64,000 bases of DNA from Variovorax atrisoli 110B (lineage in GTDB: Bacteria > Pseudomonadota > Gammaproteobacteria > Burkholderiales > Burkholderiaceae_C). Below are positions 1 through 8,490 of this stretch, in pieces. Where the stretch lies: positions 144,757 to 208,756 of the forward strand of contig NZ_KB907460.1 in the NCBI RefSeq assembly GCF_000382045.1. Direction: 5' to 3'. The position numbers were made by a program, and so were the translations under genes. How positions within the stretch are numbered: position 1 is the first letter of the stretch; each line of letters starts with the position of its first letter. The notes below the pieces were generated by a model. That model saw only the letters and a program-made list of their open reading frames with translations. It was not told the DNA's origin and did no database searches.

Positions 1-3000
1 AGGCCCGTCGTGGCCGAGGCCGTCTGGTCCTGGTTGTACAGGCGCGTGGTCGCGTTGCTGCTCACCGAGGTGGTGGCCGTCTGCGCGTTGTTCAGCACGT
101 GGTCGCCGTTGGCGGTGCCGGCCGTCAGCTGTGCGTTGATGGCGGCGCCTGCCGGCGTCACGTTGGAGGCCGTCACGCTCAGCGAGTTGGTGACATCGTT
201 GATCACGCCCAGAGACACGTTCTTGTTGCGCGACAGGTCCACCGACGACGCAGAGACCGCGCCAGGCGCATACAGCTCGAGGTCGGAAGCCGCCGATACG
301 GCCGCGTTGCCCGACTGCGCCGACGACAGCGCCGAGGTGCTCGCCACGTTGGTGCCGGTCACGCTCAGGCTGTTGGTGGCCGTGTTCGCCACCGCGCTGC
401 CGCGCTGGCTGCTGTCGGACACGCTCAGCGTCGAGCCGGAGATGACCGCGCCGGCCGCCGCGTCGATGGCATAGGTGCCGTAGACGCTGGTCGACAGCGC
501 CGCGCCGCCCGTGACCTGCTGCACGTTGGAGACCGTGTGGTCGGCCTGTGCGCCGGTCGCGCCGAGCGCGAGGCTGCCTGCGCTGGCCGTGGTCGCACCG
601 CCCGAGGCGATCGCGTTGCCCGTGACCGAGGCGCTGTTGGTCGCGCTGTTGCCGGTGACGGCCGCGCTGCTTCCGTTGCCCTTGACGGCGAGTTGCGAGG
701 CGGTGACGTTGCCGCCCACGGCGACGGTGACGCCGCCCTGGTTGGGGATGGCGGCGACGGCCGACGTGCCGGGGATGGTGGCGCCGAACGCGACCGACTG
801 CGCGTTGCGCAGGTTGTCGTACGTGGTGGTCGTCACCGTGCCCAGGATGCTCGCCGGTGCCGTGAGCAGGCCACTGTTCACGCCAGTACCGACCGTCCAG
901 CCGTGCGAGGTCAGGTAGGCGATCTCCTGCGAGGTCAGGCTCGACTGCTGCACGCCCAGCGTGCCGCTGGTGATGGTCGTGTTGCCGCCGAGCGTGCTGC
1001 CGCCCAGGGCATCCGGGTCCAGCACGTGGGCGTTGTACGTGAACGGCGTCGCAGGCGACGCGGGCGTGCCCGGCGTGCCGGCCTGGCCGGCGAGTGCCTG
1101 CACCGATGCGCTGCTGCCCTGCACGTTCTGCACCGCGCTGGAGGTCGAGAGGCTGTTGCCCGCGAGCGTCAGGCCGTTGGTGGCGCTGTTGGCCGTGGCG
1201 GCTGCGCTGGCGCTGTTGCCGTTCGACACCACGCTGGAGCCGGTCACGTCGCCGCCGATCTGGGTGCGGATCTGCGAAGCGGTCGCGCCCGGGGCGTCGC
1301 CGGAGCGCAGCGAGGCGGTGAGGCTGCCCGAGGCGGTCTGCGCGCTCTGCACGCTGAAGGCGGCATCGGTCGTGGCGGTGCCGCCGGCGATCACGGCGCG
1401 CGGCTGCGCGGTGAGGGTCGCCAGCGTGTTGCCCGAGACGTCGAGCGTGTTGCCGCTCGCGCGGTTGCCGTAGGCCAGCGCCTGCAGCTGGTTGCCGGAG
1501 GTCGCGACCGTGGAGGCGGCGACGTCGTCCTCGATGGCCGTGGCCACCACGTTGGCGCCCGAAGCGGTCGCGGTGATGGTCGAGCCGGCGGCGTTCTGCA
1601 CGCTGGTGACGTTGCCCACCGGTGCCGCGCCGGCCAGGGTGGCGCCCGTGCCCAGTGCCAGCTTGGCGGCGTTGGTCGCATCGTTGCCGTAGGCGGCGGC
1701 GACGAAGGCATTGCCCTGGTTCGACACGCTGCCGCGGGTGACGTTGCCTTCGATCAGCACGGTTTGCGCGCCGATGGGCAGGATGCCTGCGCCGTCGGCC
1801 ACCGCGCTCACTGCGCCGGCGGCCGTCTGGTTGCTCAGCACGCCATAGGCCGCGGTGACGGTGGCGGTGCCCAGCGCCGGCGTCGCGACCGATGCGGGCG
1901 AGTCGATGGCGGCCACGGTGGCGCTGTTGGCGGTCACGTTCAGGCTGTTCGCTGCCGAGTTGGCGTAGGCCACGGCGCGCTGCAGGTTGTTGGTGAGCGC
2001 GACGGTGCTGTCGGTGGCGTGCGTGCCCAGGTAGGCCGCGGCGGTGGAACCCGAGAGCAGGGCGCCGACCGGCGAGCCGCCGTCGGTCACCTGCACGCTG
2101 GATACGCCTGCGCCCGAGCCCACGGTGGTGCCGGTCAGCGACAGCGCGTTGCTTGCGCTGTTGCTCACGCCCACGGCTTCCTGCGTGTTGCCGCCCACGG
2201 TGAAGCTGCTGGCGTGGATGGTGTCGCCGCCGGTGCCGCGCGAATCGGCCAGCACCCCGACGACGGAGCCCACCGTCTGCGCCGAGACCGGCGCCGAGTA
2301 GTTGCTCTGCAGGTTGGTGACCGTGGCCGCGCCGAACGCGTTGACGTTGCCGTCCGGCAGGCTGCCGCCTGCGAGCACGGCCGTGTTGCCCGACAACGGC
2401 AGCGCGTTGGCTTCGAGCGCGAGGCTCTGGCTGGCGTTGTTGCCGTAGGCGGTGGCGGCCGAGCGGTTGCCGGTGACCGAGACGGCTGCAGCGTTGTTGG
2501 TGCCGTTCTCGGTGCCGGTGGCGGCACCGATGACGGTCGGGCCCGAGACGGCGCTCACGCCGCCGTTGTAGTTGCTCTGCTGGTTGGCCAGGGCGGCGGT
2601 CGCGGTGAACGCGGCGGCATCCTTGCCGCTGAGGATCGCGTTCGACGCGGCATTGCCGGTGGCCGAGGCGGTGGCCGCGTTGTTCGCGACCGTGACCGCG
2701 CCACCGTCCACCGACTGCGCGAAGGCGAGCGCGCCCGAGCCCTGCGTTGCGGCGGAGAGCGACACGCCCACGTTGCCCTGGCTGTTCGACACGGCCAGGT
2801 CGGCCATCAGCGCGCTCGACAGGTTGCCGGCGCTGTACGAGCCGTTATTGATCGCCGGGCCGCCGGAGCCGGAGACCGACACGCCGTCGGCCAGCACGAT
2901 GCGGTTGCCGGCCGTGCCGGCGGTGGCGCCGAGCGCTTCGTTGCCGGTGGCGGTGCTGGAGATGGTGTTGCCCTGCACCGAGAGCGAGCCGGTCAGCGTA

Positions 3001-3962
3001 TTGGTGTCGCCGGCGGCATTGCCGCCGATGGAGGCGATCACGCCGTTGCCGGTGGCCGAGGCCGTGTGCGTGACGGGAGCGATCGACTGGTTCAGCTGCT
3101 GGTTCGATACCACGGCCGAGCCGGTGAAGGCCGGCGCGCCGCCCGACTGGACGCTGATGGTGCTGTTGGCGGTGTTGCCCTTGAGCGTGGCCGAGACCGT
3201 GTTGCCGTCGAGCGCGGGCGCGGCGGCGACGCTGTTCTCGCCATCGGCCGTCAGCGTGAGCGACACCGTGTTGCCGCTGGCGGCGGCGGTGGAGGCCGCG
3301 CCTGCGCCTTGCTGCACCGAGGTCGAGACCAGGCTGCCGCGCACGGCGCTGCTCGCGCCCACGGGCGAGTAGTTCAGCATGACCGAGCCGGGGGTGGTCG
3401 ATGCGTAGTCCACCGGCACCGTGCCGGAGATGGTCGAGGAGCCGCTGTTGAGCGTGGTGTTCGCAGAGATGGTGTTGGCGGTGTTGGCCGCGCCGCCGCT
3501 GGAGAAGCCGTCGAGCTCGACCTTCACCGTGTTGCCGGTGGCGGCGCTGGAGATCACGCCGCTGTTGGTCTGCACGCCCAGCGAGGCCGCGCCTTCGGCG
3601 GGCACCGGGCCGGTGCCGCCTGCGAGCGACAGGTCGATGGCGTTGGTGAAGGTATTGGCCGTGGCGCTCGCCTTCACGCTGTTCTGCGTGACGGTGTTGT
3701 TGCCGCCGGTCTGGCCGCCGTTGGTCGTGACGTCGATGACGCTGCCGGCGGCGGTGGCCGTCACGGGCTGCGACTTGTCCTGCACCGACTGCACGCTCTG
3801 GTAGGCCGTGGTGTTGACCGCCACCGCGGGGATGGTGGAGACGGTCGTGTCGGCTGCCTGCGCGCCGCCGGCCACGAGCGTGGCCAGCACGGCCAGGCCG
3901 ATGCTGCTGAGCGGTGCGCCGTTGGCGCGGCCGCGCGGATTCCTGCTGCGGTTCTTCTGCAT
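1..3962 (-). CDS. Giant repetitive secreted fibre protein, HfaD-like (C-terminus beyond window)
   Basis: An open frame of about 1,320 codons starts with ATG at 3962 and is still open at position 1, so the C-terminus is missing. The N-terminus has basic residues, then a hydrophobic stretch ending in AQA-A at about residue 41, which looks like a Sec signal peptide. The rest is low-complexity Ala/Gly/Ser/Thr/Asn/Val sequence made of irregular repeats around cores such as GN-x-A-x-NSL-x-VTG and SVQ-xx-G-x-VSA, with almost no Lys, Trp or Cys. This suggests beta-solenoid or amyloid-like strands. It lies directly after the HfaB-like pore gene, the position of hfaD in Caulobacter, which anchors holdfast to the cell. 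The family name rests on context and composition more than on residue matches. A large adhesin of another family is the alternative. Confidence 0.7.
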   Translation of the reverse strand, partial: MQKNRSRNPRGRANGAPLSSIGLAVLATLVAGGAQAADTTVSTIPAVAVNTTAYQSVQSVQDKSQPVTATAAGSVIDVTTNGGQTGGNNTVTQNSVKASATANTFTNAIDLSLAGGTGPVPAEGAASLGVQTNSGVISSAATGNTVKVELDGFSSGGAANTANTISANTTLNSGSSTISGTVPVDYASTTPGSVMLNYSPVGASSAVRGSLVSTSVQQGAGAASTAAASGNTVSLTLTADGENSVAAAPALDGNTVSATLKGNTANSTISVQSGGAPAFTGSAVVSNQQLNQSIAPVTHTASATGNGVIASIGGNAAGDTNTLTGSLSVQGNTISSTATGNEALGATAGTAGNRIVLADGVSVSGSGGPAINNGSYSAGNLSSALMADLAVSNSQGNVGVSLSAATQGSGALAFAQSVDGGAVTVANNAATASATGNAASNAILSGKDAAAFTATAALANQQSNYNGGVSAVSGPTVIGAATGTENGTNNAAAVSVTGNRSAATAYGNNASQSLALEANALPLSGNTAVLAGGSLPDGNVNAFGAATVTNLQSNYSAPVSAQTVGSVVGVLADSRGTGGDTIHASSFTVGGNTQEAVGVSNSASNALSLTGTTVGSGAGVSSVQVTDGGSPVGALLSGSTAAAYLGTHATDSTVALTNNLQRAVAYANSAANSLNVTANSATVAAIDSPASVATPALGTATVTAAYGVLSNQTAAGAVSAVADGAGILPIGAQTVLIEGNVTRGSVSNQGNAFVAAAYGNDATNAAKLALGTGATLAGAAPVGNVTSVQNAAGSTITATASGANVVATAIEDDVAASTVATSGNQLQALAYGNRASGNTLDVSGNTLATLTAQPRAVIAGGTATTDAAFSVQSAQTASGSLTASLRSGDAPGATASQIRTQIGGDVTGSSVVSNGNSASAAATANSATNGLTLAGNSLSTSSAVQNVQGSSASVQALAGQAGTPGTPASPATPFTYNAHVLDPDALGGSTLGGNTTITSGTLGVQQSSLTSQEIAYLTSHGWTVGTGVNSGLLTAPASILGTVTTTTYDNLRNAQSVAFGATIPGTSAVAAIPNQGGVTVAVGGNVTASQLAVKGNGSSAAVTGNSATNSASVTGNAIASGGATTASAGSLALGATGAQADHTVSNVQQVTGGAALSTSVYGTYAIDAAAGAVISGSTLSVSDSSQRGSAVANTATNSLSVTGTNVASTSALSSAQSGNAAVSAASDLELYAPGAVSASSVDLSRNKNVSLGVINDVTNSLSVTASNVTPAGAAINAQLTAGTANGDHVLNNAQTATTSVSSNATTRLYNQDQTASATTG

Positions 3963-4070
3963 GGTTCTTCCTTTGATGGATCTGGAAAAAAGACTGGTTC
4001 GATGAAAAAAAGCGGGACGACGGACGTCGCGTCGTCCTGTGGTGAAGACTTGCTGGTGCCTTTCGGTTGC

Positions 4071-5474
4071 TTACTTCCCTCCGGTTGCGTTCTCCTCACG
4101 GACCGGACGGGCCGGCCCACCCCTTCCCGCGCCCTGGACGCGGAGCTTGGCGATCTCCTGCAGGCCGGGCCCGTCGCGGTGGATCGACGTGTCTGCCTTG
4201 TCCGGCCGCCATGTGACGCTGATGCCCCCGGGCGCGATGCCGCGCGAGGCGAGTGCGGTGGTGACCACGCCGATGCGCTGGTCGATGAGCAGGTCGCGCT
4301 TGCCCGCGTCCCAGTTCTCGGTGTCGCGAGCGACCAGCACCACCTCGGTGGGGGCCTTGGCAGCAGCCGCCGCGATCTGGTCGATGAGGTTGAGCGTCCC
4401 GCCGGTGAGCGCTGCCGCGCCGAACTCGAAGGGAATCTGCAGGCTGGTGCCCGTGAGGCTTGCGCCCGTCTGGCTGGCCGCGTTGACGGCCTCGCCCTGC
4501 TGCACCGGCATGCCCGAGGCGTCGACCAGCGGGTTGGGCACCGTGCGCATCTGCTCGGCGGGCTTGAGGCTGAGCTCGCCCGTCATGCGCATGCCCAGGC
4601 ACGGGTTCGGGTCGACCTTGGACACCGCAGCCACCAGGCGCACCACGCCCTCTTCGAGCGCGGCGCGCACGCCCATCTGCACCGGCTCCTGGCCCTTGGC
4701 GCCGACGTCGATGTCGTAGAGCTTGCTGCCGAAGAAGCGGAAGACGTTGAAGCCGACCTCGTAGCCGTTGAACTGCTTCGTCAGGCTGATGGTCTTCACG
4801 ATCATCAGCGTCTTGGTGTCGACGATGCGCAGGTCGATGCCCACCGACTGGCTGAAGGTGCGTGCCTTCACGCCCACCTGGTTCACGCCGATCTCGGCGC
4901 CGCCCGAATTGATGTTGTAGTTGAGCTCGGTGATGCCGCCGACGATGAAGTAGTCGGACTTGTTGATCGAGCCGCCGAAGTAGGGCAGCCACGGCACCGT
5001 CTGGCCGCCGTTGGGCCCTGCGAGCTGGTGGGTGCGGCCGTCGCCGAGCTGGCGCCGGTCGGCGTAGCCGAGTTCGCGCTCGGCGATCACCGGGTCGAAG
5101 CGCTCGGCCACCTGCACCGCGCCGCCGAGCTTGCCCAGCGCCGAATACACCATCAGCGCGCCGCCCTGCGTGATGGCGTTGCCTTCGTTGATGCTGTACT
5201 TGCCGGTGTAGTCCTTCACGTCGCCCACGGTGATGACGATCGGCGGGCGCTGCGTGGCAGCCACGTGGTCGCCAAAGCAGGCGAGCACGGCTTCCATGGG
5301 CGTGACGTTCTCGCGCACGGCCGGGCCGAGCACCACGGGCGCTTCCTTGGGCGCCATCTGCTGCTGCGGCGCGACGACGCAGCCGGCCAGGCTCGTGACG
5401 GCCGCTGCGGCGGCGAGCGCGCGCGATGCGGCTTTTCCGCGCGGCAGCGCGCGGATCGACTTGAATGGGGTCAT
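4071..5474 (-). CDS. hfaB: CsgG/HfaB-family outer-membrane secretion lipoprotein with OmpA-like C-terminus
   Basis: The 467-residue product starts with a lipoprotein signal ending in the lipobox LAGC at about residue 32. Residues 50-310 carry CsgG-fold landmarks: VGDVKDYTGKYS, a conserved SDYFIVGGITELNYNI strand, IDLRIVDTKT and GVRAALEEGVVRLVA. CsgG and HfaB form oligomeric outer-membrane pores that export amyloid-type fibre subunits. Residues about 330-440 (IPFEFGAAALTGGTL, then ARDTENWDAGKR and a helix/strand to SVTWRPD) resemble a degenerate OmpA-like peptidoglycan-binding domain, making the protein longer than CsgG (about 280 residues). It begins 28 bases after the upstream small secreted protein and 108 bases before the giant fibre gene, so it probably exports both. 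The CsgG/HfaB call is strong; the OmpA-like tail is an inference. Confidence 0.85.
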   Translation of the reverse strand: MTPFKSIRALPRGKAASRALAAAAAVTSLAGCVVAPQQQMAPKEAPVVLGPAVRENVTPMEAVLACFGDHVAATQRPPIVITVGDVKDYTGKYSINEGNAITQGGALMVYSALGKLGGAVQVAERFDPVIAERELGYADRRQLGDGRTHQLAGPNGGQTVPWLPYFGGSINKSDYFIVGGITELNYNINSGGAEIGVNQVGVKARTFSQSVGIDLRIVDTKTLMIVKTISLTKQFNGYEVGFNVFRFFGSKLYDIDVGAKGQEPVQMGVRAALEEGVVRLVAAVSKVDPNPCLGMRMTGELSLKPAEQMRTVPNPLVDASGMPVQQGEAVNAASQTGASLTGTSLQIPFEFGAAALTGGTLNLIDQIAAAAAKAPTEVVLVARDTENWDAGKRDLLIDQRIGVVTTALASRGIAPGGISVTWRPDKADTSIHRDGPGLQEIAKLRVQGAGRGGPARPVREENATGGK

Positions 5475-5502
5475 TCCTTTTTCTTCCCTGTCGGTTGGGT
5501 GG

Positions 5503-6099
5503 TCAGTTGAGTGCGCCGAATGCGCAGGCCGAGCTGCCGCTGATGCTTGCGCTCTGGCTGCCGGTGTTGGTCTGGTTGGAGTTCAGTGCCTGGCTCGACC
5601 AGCCCTGCACGTTGCTGGTGGTGGAGCCGATCACGGCCGAGCCCACGGCGCCGCTGTTGGCCTGGCCGGTGCTCACCGTGCCGCCGCCGCTCATGCCGGT
5701 GTTCGAGTTGCCGGTGGAGTTGGCCGACGCGCCGCTGGTGCCGGGCGAGTTGGCCGTGGTGCTGTTGGTGCCCTGGTTGCCCTGCGCGGTCGAGGTGACG
5801 TCGCAGTTGTACTGGCGGCCGATGTAGTTGTTGGTGGTGTAGTTGGCCGCGCCGTACGAGCCGGCCTTCTTGCGCTGGATCATGTCCTGCACGGCGGCCT
5901 GGTTGGCCTTGTCGGCGGCGGTCTGGAACTGCCAGGCGCTGTTCTCGCCGACGTTGTTGGCCGACGCGCATGCGCAGGCCGCGGTGAGCAGCAGGCACAG
6001 TGCGGTGCGCGCGGCTGCTGCCGAAGAGGAGACGGTGGACGGCCGCCGCGCGCGCGCTGCACGCACGTTGCCGGAGACCTGGTCGAGTTGGATGGGCAT
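5503..6099 (-). CDS. Small secreted fibre protein, HfaA-like
   Basis: The 198-residue product has an unusually long basic leader (about 30 residues) and then a hydrophobic core ending in ACASA, cleaved before NNVGENSAWQF. The mature part opens with a conserved-looking helix (NSAWQF, ADKANQAAVQDMIQRKK) and a tyrosine-rich segment, followed by about 110 residues of Asn/Ser/Gly/Thr-rich sequence with repeated TGN, NSN and GQANSG units typical of curlin-like subunits. The two cysteines (CDVTS and SSACAFG) could pair. I chose ATG 6099 because AGGA lies upstream at good spacing. It sits just before the CsgG/HfaB pore gene, as hfaA does in Caulobacter, so it is likely the minor or nucleating subunit. 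The HfaA name is by position and character. Confidence 0.72.
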   Translation of the reverse strand: MPIQLDQVSGNVRAARARRPSTVSSSAAAARTALCLLLTAACACASANNVGENSAWQFQTAADKANQAAVQDMIQRKKAGSYGAANYTTNNYIGRQYNCDVTSTAQGNQGTNSTTANSPGTSGASANSTGNSNTGMSGGGTVSTGQANSGAVGSAVIGSTTSNVQGWSSQALNSNQTNTGSQSASISGSSACAFGALN

Positions 6100-6154
6100 G
6101 GAAGTCCTGCGAAGGGAAATGGAAAACATGGAGACCGGGCGAGCGCTCGCGCGC

Positions 6155-6436
6155 TCAGGCGCGCATCGCCCGCTGCACGGGAGGAGGAAAGCCGGGCCAG
6201 GCGAGCAGCTCGCCGCCCTCGCTGCGCTGCGAGCCCGGACCCGAGCCCGGGTGCCTCGGTGCATGCAGCGCGGCTTCGAGCGCGCGGTACTGCGCTGCGG
6301 CGATGAGGTCCTGCTCGCTGGCGCCGGGGTCGCGCGGGCCGCATTCCTGCATGAGCTCCAGCACGGCGCGTTGCATCTGCAGCAGGTCGGTGCTCAGCCG
6401 CGCGAGGCGCAACTGCATGTCGGCGGGGATGCTCAT
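6155..6436 (-). CDS. 93-residue helical protein coupled to the EAL protein
   Basis: ATG at 6436 overlaps the stop of the EAL gene as ATGA, so the two are probably translationally coupled. The N-terminal half (residues 1-55) looks like an amphipathic helical hairpin (LARLSTDLLQMQRAVLELMQE, then SEQDLIAAAQYRALEAAL). The C-terminal 35 residues are Gly/Pro/Ser-rich and probably disordered. There is no signal peptide, so it is likely cytoplasmic. I do not recognise a family. Tight coupling to a degenerate c-di-GMP-type protein and placement before hfaA suggest a binding partner or adaptor in control of the fibre operon; that role is inference only. Confidence 0.65.
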   Translation of the reverse strand: MSIPADMQLRLARLSTDLLQMQRAVLELMQECGPRDPGASEQDLIAAAQYRALEAALHAPRHPGSGPGSQRSEGGELLAWPGFPPPVQRAMRA

Positions 6437-7836
6437 GGCTTGCCCCCCTCGCGGCCGATGCCGTAGCCCTGCAGCCACTGGGCGCCCGCGTCGGCTGCGA
6501 TGTGCACGTCGTCGTCGCGCTCCACGCCGTCGACGACGACGTGCGGCGCGAAGTGCGCGCTCGTCGCCAGCATTCCGCGCAGGCACTCGCGGCCGAACTC
6601 GCTGTCGCGCGCGCGGCGCAGCAGGGCCGCGTCGAGCTTCACGATGTCGGGCTTGCAGGCCTGCACGGCCGCGACGTTGTCCGCGCCGCCGCCGAAGTCG
6701 CGGACGGCGATGCGGCAGCCGCGCATCTGCAGCTGCACGCAGAAGTCGTGCGCGGCCTCGAGGTCGGGCAGCGAGGCGCTGCCCGCGATCTCGATCACCA
6801 GGCGGGAGGCCAGCGCGGGCTCCCTTTCGAGAACCGCGAGCAGAGAAGCCCACCAGTGGTCGATCTGGATGCTCTGCGCCGAGATGCTCACGCCGATGTG
6901 CGCCGAAGGCTGCAGCCGCAGCGCGGCCACGGCCCGCCGCATCGCGGTGCGGTCGAAGGCGCGCGTGAGGCCCAGCCGCTGCAGGCAGGGCATGAACACT
7001 TCGGGCGCGAGCGAGGCCGCATCGCCGCGACTGGGTGCGATGCGAGCGCGGCCCGATCGGTACAGCGTGGTCGCGACGCTGCCGGGATGCACCACCGGCT
7101 GCCACGAGAACGAGAGCTCGTCGGCGCGCAGCGCTTCGCTCACGCGCACCGCGACGTCCATGTCGGCGCGATAGAGCTGGCGCCATCCGTCGGCGCGGCT
7201 CTCGCGCGAATCGGGAAAGGGCTGCGCGGTCCACAGCGTGAGTTCGATCTCGGAGGCGCCCATCTGCTGCGGCGAGCGCACGTCGATCCAGTCGGCATGC
7301 AGCTGCACCAGCGCGGCGATGCCGCCGGAGCGCACCGGCTCCGCACCGAGCACCGCGAGCAGCGTCTCGACCGGGTGGCTCGCTCGCCGCGAGGCGCCCG
7401 ATGCCTTGCCCGCTTCGTGGATGCCGAAGGGGCCGCATTCGAAGGCCTCGTTGGCCCACACCAGGAAGCAGTCGTCGCGCAGCCGCGCCATGTCGGACGA
7501 GGGCAGCGAGGTGAAGCCGGCGCACAGCCTGCGCTGCACCTCGAGGCTCGCGGCGGATGCGAAGTCCTGCCCGTAGGCTTCGGCCAGGTGCGGCAGGTTC
7601 GCGATGAACACGAAGGCGCAGGCCCTGCGTGCGGCGGCGCGCTCCACGGATGCGCCGGAGGCCCTGGACGTGGGGTCGGCTAGCGGCCCATGGGCGTCAT
7701 GCGTGCCTTGCGTGCCTTGCGTGCCTTGTGCGCCATGTGAACCATGTGCGCGGTTGGCCGCGGACGTACGCTGCGCCCATGCGGCGGGCCGGTGCGTGCC
7801 TGCAGGCCAGGCGGTCGGTGATGAGAGAGCGGCCAT
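6433..7836 (-). CDS. Degenerate GGDEF/EAL protein heading the fibre operon
   Basis: The 467-residue cytoplasmic protein has a low-complexity N-terminus (about 70 residues, including a GTQ repeat), a vestigial GGDEF-like fold (FVFIANLPHLAEAYG, then MARLRDDCFLVW) and an EAL-type fold over residues 220-465. Catalytic signatures are missing: the EAL motif is replaced by a GRARIA stretch, EITE reads EIAGS, DDFG reads RDFGGG, and the GVE loop is preceded by D instead of E. VKLD keeps the lysine. It should therefore bind c-di-GMP or a protein rather than cleave c-di-GMP. I chose ATG 7836 because GAGGA lies 5 bases upstream; an in-frame ATG at 7908 would add 24 residues. As first gene of the operon it is a plausible switch for fibre assembly. 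Confidence 0.8.
   Translation of the reverse strand: MAALSSPTAWPAGTHRPAAWAQRTSAANRAHGSHGAQGTQGTQGTHDAHGPLADPTSRASGASVERAAARRACAFVFIANLPHLAEAYGQDFASAASLEVQRRLCAGFTSLPSSDMARLRDDCFLVWANEAFECGPFGIHEAGKASGASRRASHPVETLLAVLGAEPVRSGGIAALVQLHADWIDVRSPQQMGASEIELTLWTAQPFPDSRESRADGWRQLYRADMDVAVRVSEALRADELSFSWQPVVHPGSVATTLYRSGRARIAPSRGDAASLAPEVFMPCLQRLGLTRAFDRTAMRRAVAALRLQPSAHIGVSISAQSIQIDHWWASLLAVLEREPALASRLVIEIAGSASLPDLEAAHDFCVQLQMRGCRIAVRDFGGGADNVAAVQACKPDIVKLDAALLRRARDSEFGRECLRGMLATSAHFAPHVVVDGVERDDDVHIAADAGAQWLQGYGIGREGGKP
7701..7745 (-). repeat. 9-bp minisatellite inside the EAL gene
   Basis: Three perfect copies of gcgtgcctt (7701-7727) are followed by two degenerate copies (gtgcgccat, gtgaaccat). 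The unit is a multiple of three, so copy-number change would lengthen or shorten the Gly-Thr-Gln stretch in the disordered N-terminus without breaking the frame. Confidence 0.7.
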
Positions 7837-8490
7837 TTGCGTCCTCGATCGAATTTCTTTTCTCGAACCCGGTGAAGGGAGAAGGGGCCGCGTTTCTCGC
7901 GGCAACACTTCTCCATTCCGCGCGGTGGTGCGGAATCAAGACGGAAAGCAGGAAATCACCGGACGTGCGAATCCCTCACGCAGTACGGCGCTCCTCGGCG
8001 GAGTGCCGGCGATCGGCTATCGGGTCACAGGTGGGAAAAGGGGGCGCTTCGCCAACGGCGTCGCGCGGTACGCGGCGGCTAGGTGTACGGCATGGATGTG
8101 GCCTTCGGCTCGGCGGGGCCACGCGTTCGTGCGGCGGCCCCATGAACCGCATCGAGCGGCTCGTACGTTCGGTGGAACGAGGGTCTGCAGGCCATCACGT
8201 GCAAGCTCCGTAGGACAGTTGTGAAACAAAATGAATACTACGGATTGCAGTAGGACCCCGCATTCGCTTTCGGACCGCGAATGTGTGCCAGTTCACATTT
8301 GTCAACACTGACCAGGACAAATCGCGGTTTCCGGGTCGAAGGCGGGTTCGCAGCCCGGCCCGAGCGGCTTCGCGGCGCCCTGCCTTGTTCGTGCATGCAG
8401 AATGCCGGGCACCGATTTCTCAGCACTCTTCGCCATCGCCGCGGCCTCCCCGCGGACCATGGCGGGAGTGGCACCGCACCGAGGGAGTCC
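7837..8490. other. 654-base divergent intergenic region, no gene seen
   Basis: This region separates the fibre operon (minus) from the TRIC gene (plus) and must hold both promoters. It is mostly GC-rich with a short AT-rich patch at about 8217-8310 (around gaaacaaaatgaatacta and ttcacatttgtcaaca). I see no protein with supporting features, no tRNA and no convincing consensus promoter. The unusual length fits a regulated upstream region for the fibre operon, possibly with a long leader. Confidence 0.5.

Noticed and set aside
1..3962. Direct repeats suggesting a CRISPR array or tandem DNA repeat
   Set aside because: The repeats are irregular, protein-level and in frame; there are no unique spacers of constant length.
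99..5510. An uninterrupted plus-strand frame of about 1,800 codons
   Set aside because: It is antisense to the fibre operon; the predicted product is Arg/Gly/Ala-rich with no domain, while the minus strand shows signal peptides, a lipobox and CsgG-type motifs. High GC opens such shadow frames.
8272..8295. Possible sigma-54 promoter (TGGCAC element on the minus strand) upstream of the fibre operon
   Set aside because: Spacing between the GG and GC elements is nine rather than ten bases, and it lies over 430 bases from the first start codon.
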